Assembly: GCF_003952665.1 (NCBI RefSeq)
Contig: NZ_CP017946.1
Location: 1,054,001 to 1,118,000, forward strand
DNA: 64,000 bases
Source: Bosea sp. Tri-49
Lineage (GTDB): Bacteria > Pseudomonadota > Alphaproteobacteria > Rhizobiales > Beijerinckiaceae
Direction: 5' to 3'
The notes under the pieces were generated by a model. It was not told the DNA's origin. It was given only the letters and a program-made list of their open reading frames with translations, and ran no database searches. The translations under genes and the position numbers were made by a program. Shown one piece after another: positions 8,549-17,064 of the stretch (position 1 is its first letter; each line of letters begins with the position of its first letter).

Positions 8549-9031
8549 ATGCACGCACGGCCACCGAAGATGAAGCTCGATCCGATCGACCTCAAGATCG
8601 TCGCCGCCCTGCAGCGCGACGGCCGCATGACCAAGCTCAAGCTCGCTGAAACGGTCGCATTGTCACCGGCAGCCTGTTGGGAGCGGCTCCGCCGCATGGA
8701 AGAGGCCGGCGTGATCAAGGGCTATACCGCGATCGTCGATCTGGAACCCGACGCGCCGCGCACCACGGTGATCGTCGAGATCAGCCTGAAGAGCCATCAG
8801 CAGGCGGATTTCCGCCGCTTCGAGGAGGCCGTGGCGAGGGAGCCGGCCATCGTCGCCTTGGATGCCACCGGCGGCGGCATCGACTACATCATGCGGGTGG
8901 TCACGCCCGATATCGACAGCTATCAGCGCCTGATCGACCGGCTTTTGGAACCGGCGATCGGGATCGAGCGGTACTATTCCTATGTCGTGACAAAGAGCAT
9001 CCCAACCGCACATGCGCATCTCCCTGGATAG
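8549..9031 (+). CDS. asnC: Lrp/AsnC-family regulator of the ectoine cluster (DoeX/AsnC-like)
   Basis: A protein of about 160 residues with the Lrp/AsnC pattern: N-terminal helix-turn-helix (LKIVAALQRDGRMTKLKLAE, then LSPAACWERLRRMEEAGVI) and a C-terminal RAM ligand-sensing domain. Two starts are possible, 8549 (MHARPPK) and 8570 (MKLDPID); neither has a strong ribosome site. It diverges from enuR with about 40 bp between starts, so the two may share control DNA. AsnC/DoeX regulators are a standard second regulator in ectoine degradation clusters. Which genes it controls here is inferred. Confidence 0.8.
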   Translation: MHARPPKMKLDPIDLKIVAALQRDGRMTKLKLAETVALSPAACWERLRRMEEAGVIKGYTAIVDLEPDAPRTTVIVEISLKSHQQADFRRFEEAVAREPAIVALDATGGGIDYIMRVVTPDIDSYQRLIDRLLEPAIGIERYYSYVVTKSIPTAHAHLPG

Positions 9032-9096
9032 CGATACGGTCAGGGCCTCACCCGGGCGCATTTTGTGTCACCCGCAAATCGTGATCTTCTGGGGTA

Positions 9097-9855
9097 ATGA
9101 CGGTTGCAGTATCAATGTCCGGTAAGCCAGACATCGCCGAACTCTTGGACTTGGTGCCGACCGGCAGATCCGGAATTGGCGACAAGCTCTACGAGGCGCT
9201 GACCAGCGCGATCGTGACCGGCGAAATAGCGCCCGGCGAGAAGCTGAGTGAACCGGCGATCGCACGCCGCCATGGTATCAGCCGGGCACCTGTGCGTGAG
9301 GCTATCCGCCGGCTGCAGGAGCGCGGCCTGGTCACCTACATCGCCAATCAGGGCGCGCGCGTCGCCGAGCCGAGTGCCGCCGAATTCCTGGCGCTTCTCG
9401 ATGTGCGCGAGGCGACCGAGGGCATGGCCGCCCGCCTGGCTGCCGAGAGCATGAACGACGAGGAGATCGCGGCGCTGGAAGCACTGGTCCAGGGGCACCG
9501 CGGCGAGATCGAGCGCAATCCGACGGGCGCCTATCTCCAGGACGAGCCCGAGGCCGACTTCCACCGCCGGATCGCCAAGGGCAGCGGCAACCCGATCCTC
9601 GCCGAATTGCTCTGCGAGCAGTTCTACCCGCGCCTGCGCCTGTGCCGGCGGCTGCACTCGACGGTGCCCGGCCGCGGCCGCGAAGCCTGGCAGGAGCATC
9701 TGCGGATCACCGAAGCGATCGGCCATCGTGACGGCGAGCTCGCCGAGATCCTGATGCGGCGCCATATCCGCGCGGCCAGGATGGCGCTCCAGACCGCCCT
9801 GGCGGCGGTGGAAACGGCTCGGCCGGCCAAGCGTCGGCGCAATCCCTCTCCTTGA
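9097..9855 (+). CDS. GntR-family transcriptional regulator, FCD (FadR) type
   Basis: A 252-residue regulator: winged helix at about residues 30-95 (SEPAIARRHGISRAPVREAI is the recognition part) and an all-alpha FCD effector domain from about residue 100, with DVREATEGMAARLA at its start. FCD domains usually bind carboxylate ligands through a metal. It converges with the tctA-prpD operon, and the only obvious GntR-like palindromes nearby are in the prpD/tctC intergenic region at 15469-15544, so it is the natural candidate to control both transporter sets. The ligand is unknown; methylcitrate or another tricarboxylate would fit. Confidence 0.8.
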   Translation: MTVAVSMSGKPDIAELLDLVPTGRSGIGDKLYEALTSAIVTGEIAPGEKLSEPAIARRHGISRAPVREAIRRLQERGLVTYIANQGARVAEPSAAEFLALLDVREATEGMAARLAAESMNDEEIAALEALVQGHRGEIERNPTGAYLQDEPEADFHRRIAKGSGNPILAELLCEQFYPRLRLCRRLHSTVPGRGREAWQEHLRITEAIGHRDGELAEILMRRHIRAARMALQTALAAVETARPAKRRRNPSP

Positions 9856-9883
9856 GCCGAGCTTGTGGCGCTCCGCTGACTGG

Positions 9884-11404
9884 TCAGCTGGCCGAAGCGG
9901 GCTGCTCCCTGGCCGGTATAGCCTGCCTGCGCCGATAGGCGAGCAGCGGCGGCACCACAAGGACCAGCGCCGCAATGGCGAGCAGCGAGGCCGAGATTGG
10001 CGTGCCGACCAGCACGCTCCAATCGTCTTGGCTGACGGCCAGCGCCCGCCGCAGCTGGATTTCGGCCTGCGGGCCGAGGATCAGGCCGATCAGCACGGGT
10101 GCGATCGGGAAATCATAGACGCGGGCGACATAGCCGATCAGCCCGAGGCCGCACATCAGGGCAAGATCCATCCACGAGGTCGATAGTCCCCAGACGCCGA
10201 CCAGCGCGAAAACGACGATGCCGCCATAGATGTAATGGCGCGGGATCAGCAGCAGCCGGACCCAGATGCCGACCAGCGGCAGGTTGAGAATGAGCAGGAT
10301 CAGGTTGCCGATATAGAGCGAGGCGATCAGACCCCAGAGCAGATCGGGATTGGTCGCAAACAGCATCGGCCCGGGCTGCAGCCCATAGTTCTGGAAGGCG
10401 GCGAGCAGGACCGCGGCCGTTGCGGTCGAGGGCAGGCCGAGCGTCAACAGCGGCACGAGGATGCCGGCGGCGGCGGCGTTGTTGGCGGCTTCCGGCCCGG
10501 CGACGCCTTCGATGGCGCCATGACCGAACTCCTCCGGATGCTTCGACAGGCGGCGTTCCAGCGCATAGGAGAGGAAGGTCGGGATCTCGGTGCCGCCGGC
10601 CGGGAGCGCGCCGATTGGGAAGCCGATGACGCTGCCACGCAGCCAGGGCTTCCAGGAGCGCGCCCAGTCGTGCCGCGTCATCCAGTGGCCGCCGGAGAGC
10701 GGGTTGATCGCAGCCGGCGCCGAAGCGTGGCGGCTGGCGACATAGAGCGTCTCGCCGATGGCGAAGAGCGAGACCAGCACGACTGTGAAGGAGACGCCGT
10801 CGAGCAGTTCGAGCATGCCGAAGACCATGCGCGTCTGGCCGGTCTGGGTGTCGATGCCGATCGTCCCGAGCGCGAGGCCGAAGAACAGCGCAGCGAAGCC
10901 GCGTACCAGCGAGCGCCCCATCACCACCGCGACCGAAGTGAAGGAGAGGACCATCAGCGCGAAATAGTCCTCCGGCCCGAAGACGAAGGCGAGCTCGGCG
11001 ATGGCGGGCGCGAGGAAGGTGAGGGCAAGCGTGCCGACCGTGCCGGCGACGAATGAACCGATCGCCGCCGTCGCCAGTGCCGCCGCGCCGCGCCCCTTGC
11101 GCGCCATGCGATTGCCTTCGATCGCGGTCATCACCGAGCCACTCTCGCCCGGCGTGTTGAGTAGGATCGAGGTCGTCGATCCCCCATAGAGCGCGCCGTA
11201 GAGGATGCCGGCGAACATGATGAAGGCGGAGGCCGGATTGACCTGCGCCGTCACCGGCAGCAACAGCGCGATGGTCAAGGCCGGCCCGATCCCGGGCAGG
11301 ACGCCGACCGCGGTGCCGAGCGCGCAGCCGATAAAGGCCCAGAACAGGTTGATCGGCTGGAGCGCGACGGCAAAGCCGCCGATGAGCTGGGTCAGGATCT
11401 CCAT
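9884..11404 (-). CDS. tctA: Tripartite tricarboxylate transporter large membrane subunit TctA (set 1)
   Basis: A 506-residue TctA-family membrane protein with about twelve hydrophobic segments and the conserved glycine-rich signatures [17 protein letters not shown] (about residues 26-42) and [15 protein letters not shown]. The start at 11404 follows GGGGTGA; the reading frame is open further upstream but lacks membrane character and covers tctB. TctA is the large transporter subunit that works with TctB and the periplasmic TctC, driven by ion gradients. Set 1 is the distal end of the prpD-prpB-tctC-tctB-tctA unit; the tctB stop lies 4 bp upstream. Confidence 0.9.
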   Translation of the reverse strand: MEILTQLIGGFAVALQPINLFWAFIGCALGTAVGVLPGIGPALTIALLLPVTAQVNPASAFIMFAGILYGALYGGSTTSILLNTPGESGSVMTAIEGNRMARKGRGAAALATAAIGSFVAGTVGTLALTFLAPAIAELAFVFGPEDYFALMVLSFTSVAVVMGRSLVRGFAALFFGLALGTIGIDTQTGQTRMVFGMLELLDGVSFTVVLVSLFAIGETLYVASRHASAPAAINPLSGGHWMTRHDWARSWKPWLRGSVIGFPIGALPAGGTEIPTFLSYALERRLSKHPEEFGHGAIEGVAGPEAANNAAAAGILVPLLTLGLPSTATAAVLLAAFQNYGLQPGPMLFATNPDLLWGLIASLYIGNLILLILNLPLVGIWVRLLLIPRHYIYGGIVVFALVGVWGLSTSWMDLALMCGLGLIGYVARVYDFPIAPVLIGLILGPQAEIQLRRALAVSQDDWSVLVGTPISASLLAIAALVLVVPPLLAYRRRQAIPAREQPASAS

Positions 11405-11408
11405 CGGT

Positions 11409-11900
11409 TCACCCCAGCAACGGCAGGAAGCCGCCGAGGCTGATCCCAAGACGGGAGAAGCCGCACCAGGCGGCAGCGCCCAGCACAAAGCCGATCGCCA
11501 GGTCGAGGGCCGTTCGGCGCGAGCCGAAGCCATGGGTGACGAGGGCGAAGGCCAGCATCGCCGTGAGCGGGAAGCCGAGCCAGCGCATCGTCAGCAGCGG
11601 AATGGCGACTCCCGCCAACGCAAGCATGAAGGCGGCGCGGGACGGCGGCGCCTCGGCCTCGTCATCGACGGCGCGGAAATCGCCACGCAGCGCCTGTAGG
11701 ATGAGAAGAATCCCGAGGACCACGAGACCGAGCCCGATAGCAAGCACGATCGCCGCCGGACCAAGACCGATATAATTCGTCGTCGAGGCGATGCCACGCG
11801 CACCGTTGAGCCAGAGCGCGCCCATGATCGCGAGCGCCAGTCCAAGCCACCACGGCTTCGATCGGCGCTCCCGCAGCGATGCCTCTTCTGCGATCGGCAT
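11409..11900 (-). CDS. tctB: Tripartite tricarboxylate transporter small membrane subunit TctB (set 1)
   Basis: A 163-residue protein with four predicted transmembrane helices, the TctB layout. I chose ATG 11900, preceded by GGGAGC; a GTG at 11948 would add 16 polar residues and has no ribosome site. It lies between tctC (68 bp upstream) and tctA (4 bp downstream). TctB proteins are poorly conserved, so the call rests on topology, length and gene order together. Confidence 0.82.
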   Translation of the reverse strand: MPIAEEASLRERRSKPWWLGLALAIMGALWLNGARGIASTTNYIGLGPAAIVLAIGLGLVVLGILLILQALRGDFRAVDDEAEAPPSRAAFMLALAGVAIPLLTMRWLGFPLTAMLAFALVTHGFGSRRTALDLAIGFVLGAAAWCGFSRLGISLGGFLPLLG

Positions 11901-11968
11901 GGCGTCCGCTCCCTTGAGCTGGATGTCGAACTGCACGCGATTAGGCACGCGTGCCGCTGGCGGGAGGG

Positions 11969-12919
11969 CTATTTCAGGATGCCGACCTCTTTGAGCGCGT
12001 TCGTCCAGTTCGCCTCCTCTTCCTTGAGGAAGGCATTGAACTTGTCGCCGGGCAGATAGGCGTCCTCCCAGCCCTGGGTCTTCAGGGTCTCCTTCCAGGC
12101 CGGCGTCTCATGCAGCTTGGCGAAGCGCTCGAGCCAGAGCTTCTTGGCGCTGTCGCTCATGCCCGGCGCGCCGACGAAGCCGCGCCAGTTGCCGATCTCG
12201 ACCGGAATGCCCGATTCCTTCAGCGTCGGCGCATTGATGCCGTCGACACGCGTTGGGCCGGAGACCGCGATGATCCGGATGCGCCCGGATTCGGCGAATT
12301 GCCTGAACTCCGAGGCGCCAGAGATCGCCGCCTTGATCTTGCCGCCGCCAAGCGCCGCCAGAATCTCGCCGCCCGAGAAGGAGACGAAGTTGATCTTGGC
12401 GACGGGCGCGCCCGCTTGCTTGGCGAGGAGCGCCAGCATGACATGGTCGGCGCCGCCGGCCGAGCCACCGCCGACCGAGAGCGCGCTCGGATCGGCCTTG
12501 AGCGCCGCGATGAAATCCTGCGGCGTCTTGATCGGCGAGTTCGCCGGCACCGCGATGGCGTTGTATTCGTTGGTCAGCCGGAGCAGAGGCGTCGTATCCG
12601 CCAGCGAGACCGGCGTTTTGTTGGTGATGACGCCGCCGACCATGATGACGCCCGTCACCAGCAGGGCGTTATCGTCTCCCTTGGCTGTGCGGACGAATTC
12701 GGCGAGGCCGATCGTGCCGGCCGCGCCGCCCTTGTTGGTGAAGGATGCGCCATCCGCAAACACCTTCGACTGGGCGAAAGCCGCCATGGTGTGGCGGCCG
12801 GCTCCGTCCCAGCCGCCGCCGGGGTTGGCGGGGATCATCACCTTCGCCGGATCGGCCGAGGCCGTCACCGCGCCGAGCCCAAGCACCAGTGCGCCGGCTA
12901 TCGTCAAACGCTTCAGCAT
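11969..12919 (-). CDS. tctC: Tripartite tricarboxylate transporter substrate-binding protein TctC (set 1)
   Basis: A 316-residue Bug/TctC-family periplasmic binding protein. It has a Sec signal peptide (MLKRLTIAGALVLGLGAVTA, cleavage after ASA) and the family hallmarks IPANPGGGWDGAGR and FTNKGGAAGTIG that form the carboxylate-binding loops. GGGAGGAG precedes the ATG. It lies 108 bp downstream of prpB; that gap could allow separate control. Substrate is not readable from sequence; adjacency to methylcitrate enzymes suggests 2-methylcitrate, methylisocitrate or a related tricarboxylate. Confidence 0.88.
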   Translation of the reverse strand: MLKRLTIAGALVLGLGAVTASADPAKVMIPANPGGGWDGAGRHTMAAFAQSKVFADGASFTNKGGAAGTIGLAEFVRTAKGDDNALLVTGVIMVGGVITNKTPVSLADTTPLLRLTNEYNAIAVPANSPIKTPQDFIAALKADPSALSVGGGSAGGADHVMLALLAKQAGAPVAKINFVSFSGGEILAALGGGKIKAAISGASEFRQFAESGRIRIIAVSGPTRVDGINAPTLKESGIPVEIGNWRGFVGAPGMSDSAKKLWLERFAKLHETPAWKETLKTQGWEDAYLPGDKFNAFLKEEEANWTNALKEVGILK

Positions 12920-13027
12920 CGTTTTCTCCTCCCGTTGTTGGTTACGCCGCCTTGTCCGGTCGGTCGTCTCTTGCCGCGTCGGGCGCGGGTGCAGGCAGCA
13001 GGATCTCTCCGGCTGCCGTCGTCGTCG

Positions 13028-13960
13028 TCATGCGCTGCGCTCGCGCTGCGGCATCCCCTCGGGGATGATCGTTTCGATGATCGAGGCGTCGAGCGCCTCG
13101 TAGTCGTGCAGCCCGATCGCGCCGTACAATTCGGCGCGTGTCTGCATCTGCTCGACCATGGCGTGCGTGCCGTCATCGCGGGCGAGCGCGGCGTAGAGCT
13201 TTTCCTGCGCCTTATTGGCGACGCGCAGCGAGGAGACCGGCCAGATCACCATGCGGTAGCCCATCGCCTCGAACTCGTCGGCGGTGAAGAAGGGCGTGCG
13301 GCCGAACTCGGTCATGTTGGCGAGCAGCGGCACGCCGGGCACGCGCTTGGCGAACTCGCGGAACATCTCGGCCGTATTCAGCGCTTCCGGGAAGATCGCA
13401 TCGGCGCCGGCTTCGAGATAGAGCCTGGCGCGAGCGACCGCGCCGTCGATGCCTTCGCTCGCCGCAGCATCGGTGCGGGCAATCACATAAAGATGCCGGC
13501 GCGCCTTGGCAGCGGCGGCGACTTTCGCCGCCATATCATGGGCATCTGCGAGTTTCTTGTCGTTGAGGTGGCCGCACTTTTTCGGCAGCAGCTGGTCCTC
13601 GATATGGACGGCGCCGGCGCCGGCCTCCTCGAAGACGCGCACCATGTGCATGACGTTGAGCGCTTCGCCATAGCCGGTGTCGCCATCGACCAAGAGCGGC
13701 AGGCCGCTGGCGCGGGCGATCTGGCGGATGAAGAAGGCGACCTCGTCGACCGTGATGATGCCGAGATCGGGCAGGCCCATCGACGCGGTCATCGCTGCGC
13801 CCGAGAGATACAAGCCCTCGAAGCCGGCGGCCTTGGCCTGCAGCGCGGCCATGCCGTTATGGGCGCCGGGCAGGCGCAGGATGCCGCCACGCTCGACCAG
13901 CGAGCGGAAGCGCTGGCCGGCCGGCTCGGAAGGCAGTTCGGAGGCGACGAGATAGGGCAT
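13028..13960 (-). CDS. prpB: Methylisocitrate lyase-type enzyme PrpB (isocitrate lyase/PEP mutase family)
   Basis: A protein of about 310 residues of the ICL/PEP mutase superfamily. The lyase catalytic loop KKCGH is present, with VDGDTGYGE for Mg2+ and HIEDQ nearby. This pattern is expected for enzymes that cleave 2-methylisocitrate to pyruvate and succinate; 2,3-dimethylmalate lyases look similar and cannot be excluded. The ATG at 13960 is preferred over the in-frame GTG at 13966. It follows prpD directly, the stop of prpD lying a few bases upstream. No prpC is present in the cluster. Confidence 0.83.
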   Translation of the reverse strand: MPYLVASELPSEPAGQRFRSLVERGGILRLPGAHNGMAALQAKAAGFEGLYLSGAAMTASMGLPDLGIITVDEVAFFIRQIARASGLPLLVDGDTGYGEALNVMHMVRVFEEAGAGAVHIEDQLLPKKCGHLNDKKLADAHDMAAKVAAAAKARRHLYVIARTDAAASEGIDGAVARARLYLEAGADAIFPEALNTAEMFREFAKRVPGVPLLANMTEFGRTPFFTADEFEAMGYRMVIWPVSSLRVANKAQEKLYAALARDDGTHAMVEQMQTRAELYGAIGLHDYEALDASIIETIIPEGMPQRERSA

Positions 13961-13966
13961 GGCCAC

Positions 13967-15418
13967 TCAGCTGCAGTAGAGATCGACGTAGTCGTGGACC
14001 GGCATCGCCTCGAGCTTCGCTTGATCGAGCGAGACGTCGAGAATCCGGCGCTGGCGCTTCTCGACGAAGCGGCGGGCGAGATTGGTGCGGAACTTGGCTT
14101 CGAGCAGCGGTATACCGTCGGTGCGGCGGCGCTTGTGACCAATCGGGTACTCGACCACGAGCTCGGGCAGCACCGTGCCGTCTTTCAGCGTCACGGTCAT
14201 GCCGTTGGCGATCGAGCGCTTGTCGGGGTCGTGGTAGTCGCGGGTGAAAGCGGGGTCCTCGACGCACTCGATCTTGTCGCGCAGCGCATCGATGCGCGGA
14301 TCGGCGGCGACGTCGTCCTCGTAGTCGGAAGCGGTGAGCCGGCCGAAGATCAGCGGCACGGCGACCATGTACTGGATGGTGTGGTCGCGATCGGCCGGAT
14401 TATGCAGCGGGCCGCGCTTGTCGATGATGCGAATGCAGGCCTCGTGGGTCCTGATCCTGATCGAGGCGATGTCGTCACTGCTGCGTCCCGCTGCACGCAG
14501 TTGCTCATGCACGGTCATCGCCGCTTCGACCGCGGTCTGGGAGTGGAACTCGGCCGGGTAGGAAATCTTGAACAGCACGTGCTCCATCACATAGGAGCCG
14601 TAGGGTCGCTGGAACTTGAAACTCTGGCCGCGGAACGAGGCGTCATAGAAGCCCCAGACCTTCGCCGTCAGCACCGAGGGATAGCCCATCTCGCCGGTCT
14701 GGGCGATCAAAGCGAGCTTCACGGCCCGGCTCGTGGCATCGCCCGCCGCCCAGCTCTTGCGCGAGCCGGCATTCGGCGCATGGCGATAGGTCCGGAGCGC
14801 CTGGCCGTCGACGAAGGCCAGCGACAGCGCATTGACGATCTCGTCGCGGCTCAGCCCGAGCAGGCCGGCAACCACCGCCGTCGAGGCGACCTTGACCAGG
14901 ATGACATGGTCGATACCGACCTTGTTGAAGGCGTTCTCCAGCGCCAGGCAGCCCTGGATCTCATGGGCCTTGATCATTGCGGTCAGCACGTCGCGCATGC
15001 TCAGCGGCGCGCGGCCAGCGGCGACCGCGGTCCGCGACAGCCAGTCGGCCACGGCGAGGATGCCGCCAAGATTGTCGGACGGATGGCCCCATTCCGCCGC
15101 CAGCCAGCAATCGTTGAAGTCGAGCCAGCGGATCATCGTGCCGAGGTTGAAGGCGGCCTGGACCGGATCGAGCTGGAAGGGCGTGCCGGGGACGCGGGCG
15201 CCGTTCGGCACGATGGTGCCCGGGACGACCGGGCCGAGCAGCTTGGTGCAGGCCGGGTATTCCAGCGCCTCGAGCCCACAGCCGAGCGTGTCGATCAGGC
15301 AGTTGCGGGCGGTCTCGTAGGCGAGGCCGCTGTCGACGCGGTAGTTCAGGACATAATCGGCGATGTCGACCAGTACGCCGTCCGGTGCCGGCCGTTCATT
15401 GTTGTTGAAGCTCGCCAT
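13967..15418 (-). CDS. prpD: MmgE/PrpD-family 2-methylcitrate dehydratase
   Basis: A protein of about 483 residues matching PrpD: the N-terminal TLGCGLEAL region, the RWLDFNDCW motif, HPSDNLGGILAVADW and the central GHKRRRTDGIPLLEAKF. PrpD dehydrates 2-methylcitrate to methylaconitate without an iron-sulfur cluster. Start 15418 follows GAGGAATGG; an in-frame ATG at 15466 has no ribosome site and lies against a palindrome that is probably an operator. It is the first gene of the leftward unit prpD-prpB-tctCBA. Other MmgE/PrpD members have different substrates, so the reaction is probable rather than certain. Confidence 0.85.
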   Translation of the reverse strand: MASFNNNERPAPDGVLVDIADYVLNYRVDSGLAYETARNCLIDTLGCGLEALEYPACTKLLGPVVPGTIVPNGARVPGTPFQLDPVQAAFNLGTMIRWLDFNDCWLAAEWGHPSDNLGGILAVADWLSRTAVAAGRAPLSMRDVLTAMIKAHEIQGCLALENAFNKVGIDHVILVKVASTAVVAGLLGLSRDEIVNALSLAFVDGQALRTYRHAPNAGSRKSWAAGDATSRAVKLALIAQTGEMGYPSVLTAKVWGFYDASFRGQSFKFQRPYGSYVMEHVLFKISYPAEFHSQTAVEAAMTVHEQLRAAGRSSDDIASIRIRTHEACIRIIDKRGPLHNPADRDHTIQYMVAVPLIFGRLTASDYEDDVAADPRIDALRDKIECVEDPAFTRDYHDPDKRSIANGMTVTLKDGTVLPELVVEYPIGHKRRRTDGIPLLEAKFRTNLARRFVEKRQRRILDVSLDQAKLEAMPVHDYVDLYCS

Positions 15419-15468
15419 CGTCCGGCCATTCCTCGCATTGAACCGACCGCCTTCCGCGATCGACATTT

Positions 15469-15480
15469 ATTGTCGACACA
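15469..15480. promoter_or_regulatory. Palindromic operator-like site 1 (prpD side)
   Basis: The sequence ATTGTCGACACA contains the symmetric core TGTCGACA and matches 10 of 12 bases of the perfect palindrome at 15533. It lies about 50 bp before the preferred prpD start. T-rich/A-rich half sites around a short centre are typical of FadR-type GntR operators. The assignment to the GntR gene at 9097 is inferred. Confidence 0.45.
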
Positions 15481-15500
15481 AATTGCATCACAAATGGCGT

Positions 15501-15528
15501 TTGACAAGCATGATCGGATCCTTAATCT
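15501..15528 (+). promoter_or_regulatory. Candidate promoter of the second tctCBA set
   Basis: TTGACA, a 16-bp spacer and TAATCT on the plus strand, about 100 bp before the second tctC. The expected start of transcription falls inside the perfect palindrome at 15533-15544, a layout that would allow repression by a bound regulator. Confidence 0.5.
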
Positions 15529-15532
15529 AAAA

Positions 15533-15544
15533 ATTGTCGACAAT
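15533..15544. promoter_or_regulatory. Palindromic operator-like site 2 (tctC side)
   Basis: ATTGTCGACAAT is a perfect 12-bp palindrome. It overlaps the predicted +1 of the rightward promoter and shares its core with site 1 some 64 bp away, so both divergent units appear to be under one regulator. It also contains a SalI-type GTCGAC, but the flanking symmetry and duplication argue for a regulatory role. Confidence 0.5.
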
Positions 15545-15630
15545 AATTGGTTGGCCGCATCCTTGGTTCCGGCGCGTGTCCGGATAAAGCCGATCGCCAA
15601 CGACAAGAACAAAGTGCCGGAGGAAACCTG

Positions 15631-16602
15631 ATGAGGACATCGATCGCCGTCTGTTGCGCCGTCATGCTGTCGGCAGCCGCACAGGCGCAGCAGTTCCAGC
15701 CCCAGAACCCCGAATGCATCGCGCCCGCCGCGCCGGGCGGTGGCTTCGACCTGACCTGCCGGCTGACCAGCCGCGTGCTGAACGAGACCGGGCTGGTCGG
15801 CCCGTCGATCCGCACCACCAATATGCCGGGCGGCATCGGTGCGGTCGCCTACAACAACATCCAGGCGCAGCGCGCCGCCGATCCGAACGTCATCGTGGCG
15901 GTCTCGACCGGCTCCTGGGTCAATCTCGCCCAGGGCAAGTTCGGCCGCTTCAATGAATCCGATGTGCGCTGGCTCGGCGCGATCGGCGCCGATTACGGCG
16001 TGCTCGCCGTACGCAAGGACAGCCGGTTCAAGTCGCTTGCCGATGTCGTCGAGGCGCTGAAGAAGGATCCCGCCTCGGTCAAGGTTGGGGCTGGCGGCAC
16101 GGTCGGCAGCCAGGACTGGATGAAGCCGGCGCTGGTGCTGAAATCCGCCGGCGTTGACCCGCGCAAGATGCGCTATCTGTCCTATGAAGGCGGCGGCGAG
16201 GCGATCGGCGCCCTGATCGGCGGCCATATCGACCTCTTCCCCGGTGACGCCTCGGAGGTCCGCGGCCAACTCGAGGCCGGCGAGATTCGCCTGCTGGCGA
16301 CCTTCTCCGACAAGCGCCTGCCTGGGGCCTTCGCTGAGGTGCCGACCGCGAAGGAACAGGGCTACGACGTGCAGTGGCCGATCGTGCGCGGCTTCTACGC
16401 GCCGCCGAAGGCACCGGAAGCGTCCTACGCCTATTGGACGGGCATCCTCGCCAAGCTCAACGCCGACCCGCGCTGGCAGAAGGCACGCACTGAGCAGGGG
16501 CTGTTCGAGTTCGACATGATCGGGCCGGACTTCGACGCCTTCGCCAAGAAGCGGACAGCCGATTTCCGCGCGCTGGCGATCGAGGTCGGTCTCGCCAAAT
16601 AG
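15631..16602 (+). CDS. tctC: Tripartite tricarboxylate transporter substrate-binding protein TctC (set 2)
   Basis: A 323-residue periplasmic binding protein with a Sec signal peptide (MRTSIAVCCAVMLSAAAQAQ) and TctC loops APAAPGGGFDLTCR and TNMPGGIGAVAYN. GGAGGA precedes the ATG. It belongs to the same family as the set 1 protein but is clearly divergent in sequence, so the two sets probably bind different or differently sized ligands. It heads a rightward unit tctC-tctB-tctA that shares the control region of prpD. Confidence 0.88.
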   Translation: MRTSIAVCCAVMLSAAAQAQQFQPQNPECIAPAAPGGGFDLTCRLTSRVLNETGLVGPSIRTTNMPGGIGAVAYNNIQAQRAADPNVIVAVSTGSWVNLAQGKFGRFNESDVRWLGAIGADYGVLAVRKDSRFKSLADVVEALKKDPASVKVGAGGTVGSQDWMKPALVLKSAGVDPRKMRYLSYEGGGEAIGALIGGHIDLFPGDASEVRGQLEAGEIRLLATFSDKRLPGAFAEVPTAKEQGYDVQWPIVRGFYAPPKAPEASYAYWTGILAKLNADPRWQKARTEQGLFEFDMIGPDFDAFAKKRTADFRALAIEVGLAK

Positions 16603-16638
16603 CGCCGTAACCACCCTCGAAGCCAAGGCAATGACGCC

Positions 16639-17064
16639 ATGATCGACCGTCTGGTCGGATTGATCTGCATCCTGCTCGGTGGCGGGGCGATCTGGCACGC
16701 GCAGACACTGCACGTGCCGTTCGCCGCCGATCCGGTCGGCCCGCGGCTCTTTCCCACGATCATCGGCGCCGTGCTGGCGCTCGGCGGCTGTATTCTCGCG
16801 ATCCGTCCGGGTCGGGTGGAGCTGGAGTTCGGCGCCTGGCCGCGGGCGCTCGCGGTGCTCGTGTCTAGCCTTATCTATCCGCTCCTGCTCCTGCCGCTCG
16901 GCTTCATCCTGGCGACGGCGCTGCTGTGTTTTGCAGCTTCGCTCGCCTTCCATGCCAGACCGCTTCCGGCCGCCGTATCCGCGATCGCGACGGCCCTGGT
17001 CTTCTTCGTGCTGCTCGACAAGCTGCTCGACCTGCCGCTGCCGCGCGGGCCGCTGGGGATCTAG
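16639..17064 (+). CDS. tctB: Tripartite tricarboxylate transporter small membrane subunit TctB (set 2)
   Basis: A 141-residue hydrophobic protein with about four membrane helices and the TctB-like opening GLICILLGGGAIWHA followed by GPRLFPTIIGAVLALGG. It is placed between tctC and tctA; its stop codon is immediately followed by the tctA ATG, so translation is likely coupled. The short length is normal for this subunit. Confidence 0.85.
   Translation: MIDRLVGLICILLGGGAIWHAQTLHVPFAADPVGPRLFPTIIGAVLALGGCILAIRPGRVELEFGAWPRALAVLVSSLIYPLLLLPLGFILATALLCFAASLAFHARPLPAAVSAIATALVFFVLLDKLLDLPLPRGPLGI

Noticed and set aside
9875..9888. GCTGAC-TG-GTCAGC symmetry between convergent gntR and tctA as a terminator
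   Set aside because: The 2-base loop is too tight and there is no T run; it may be chance.
11405..11533. N-terminal extension of the first TctA
   Set aside because: The extra 43 residues are not membrane-like, overlap tctB and lack a ribosome site; ATG 11404 has GGGGTGA upstream.
11951..15631. A 1226-codon plus-strand open frame
   Set aside because: It lies antisense to tctC, prpB and prpD, which have clear family motifs. Its translation is Arg/Asp/Gly-rich with no domain pattern, as expected from codon bias in G+C-rich DNA.
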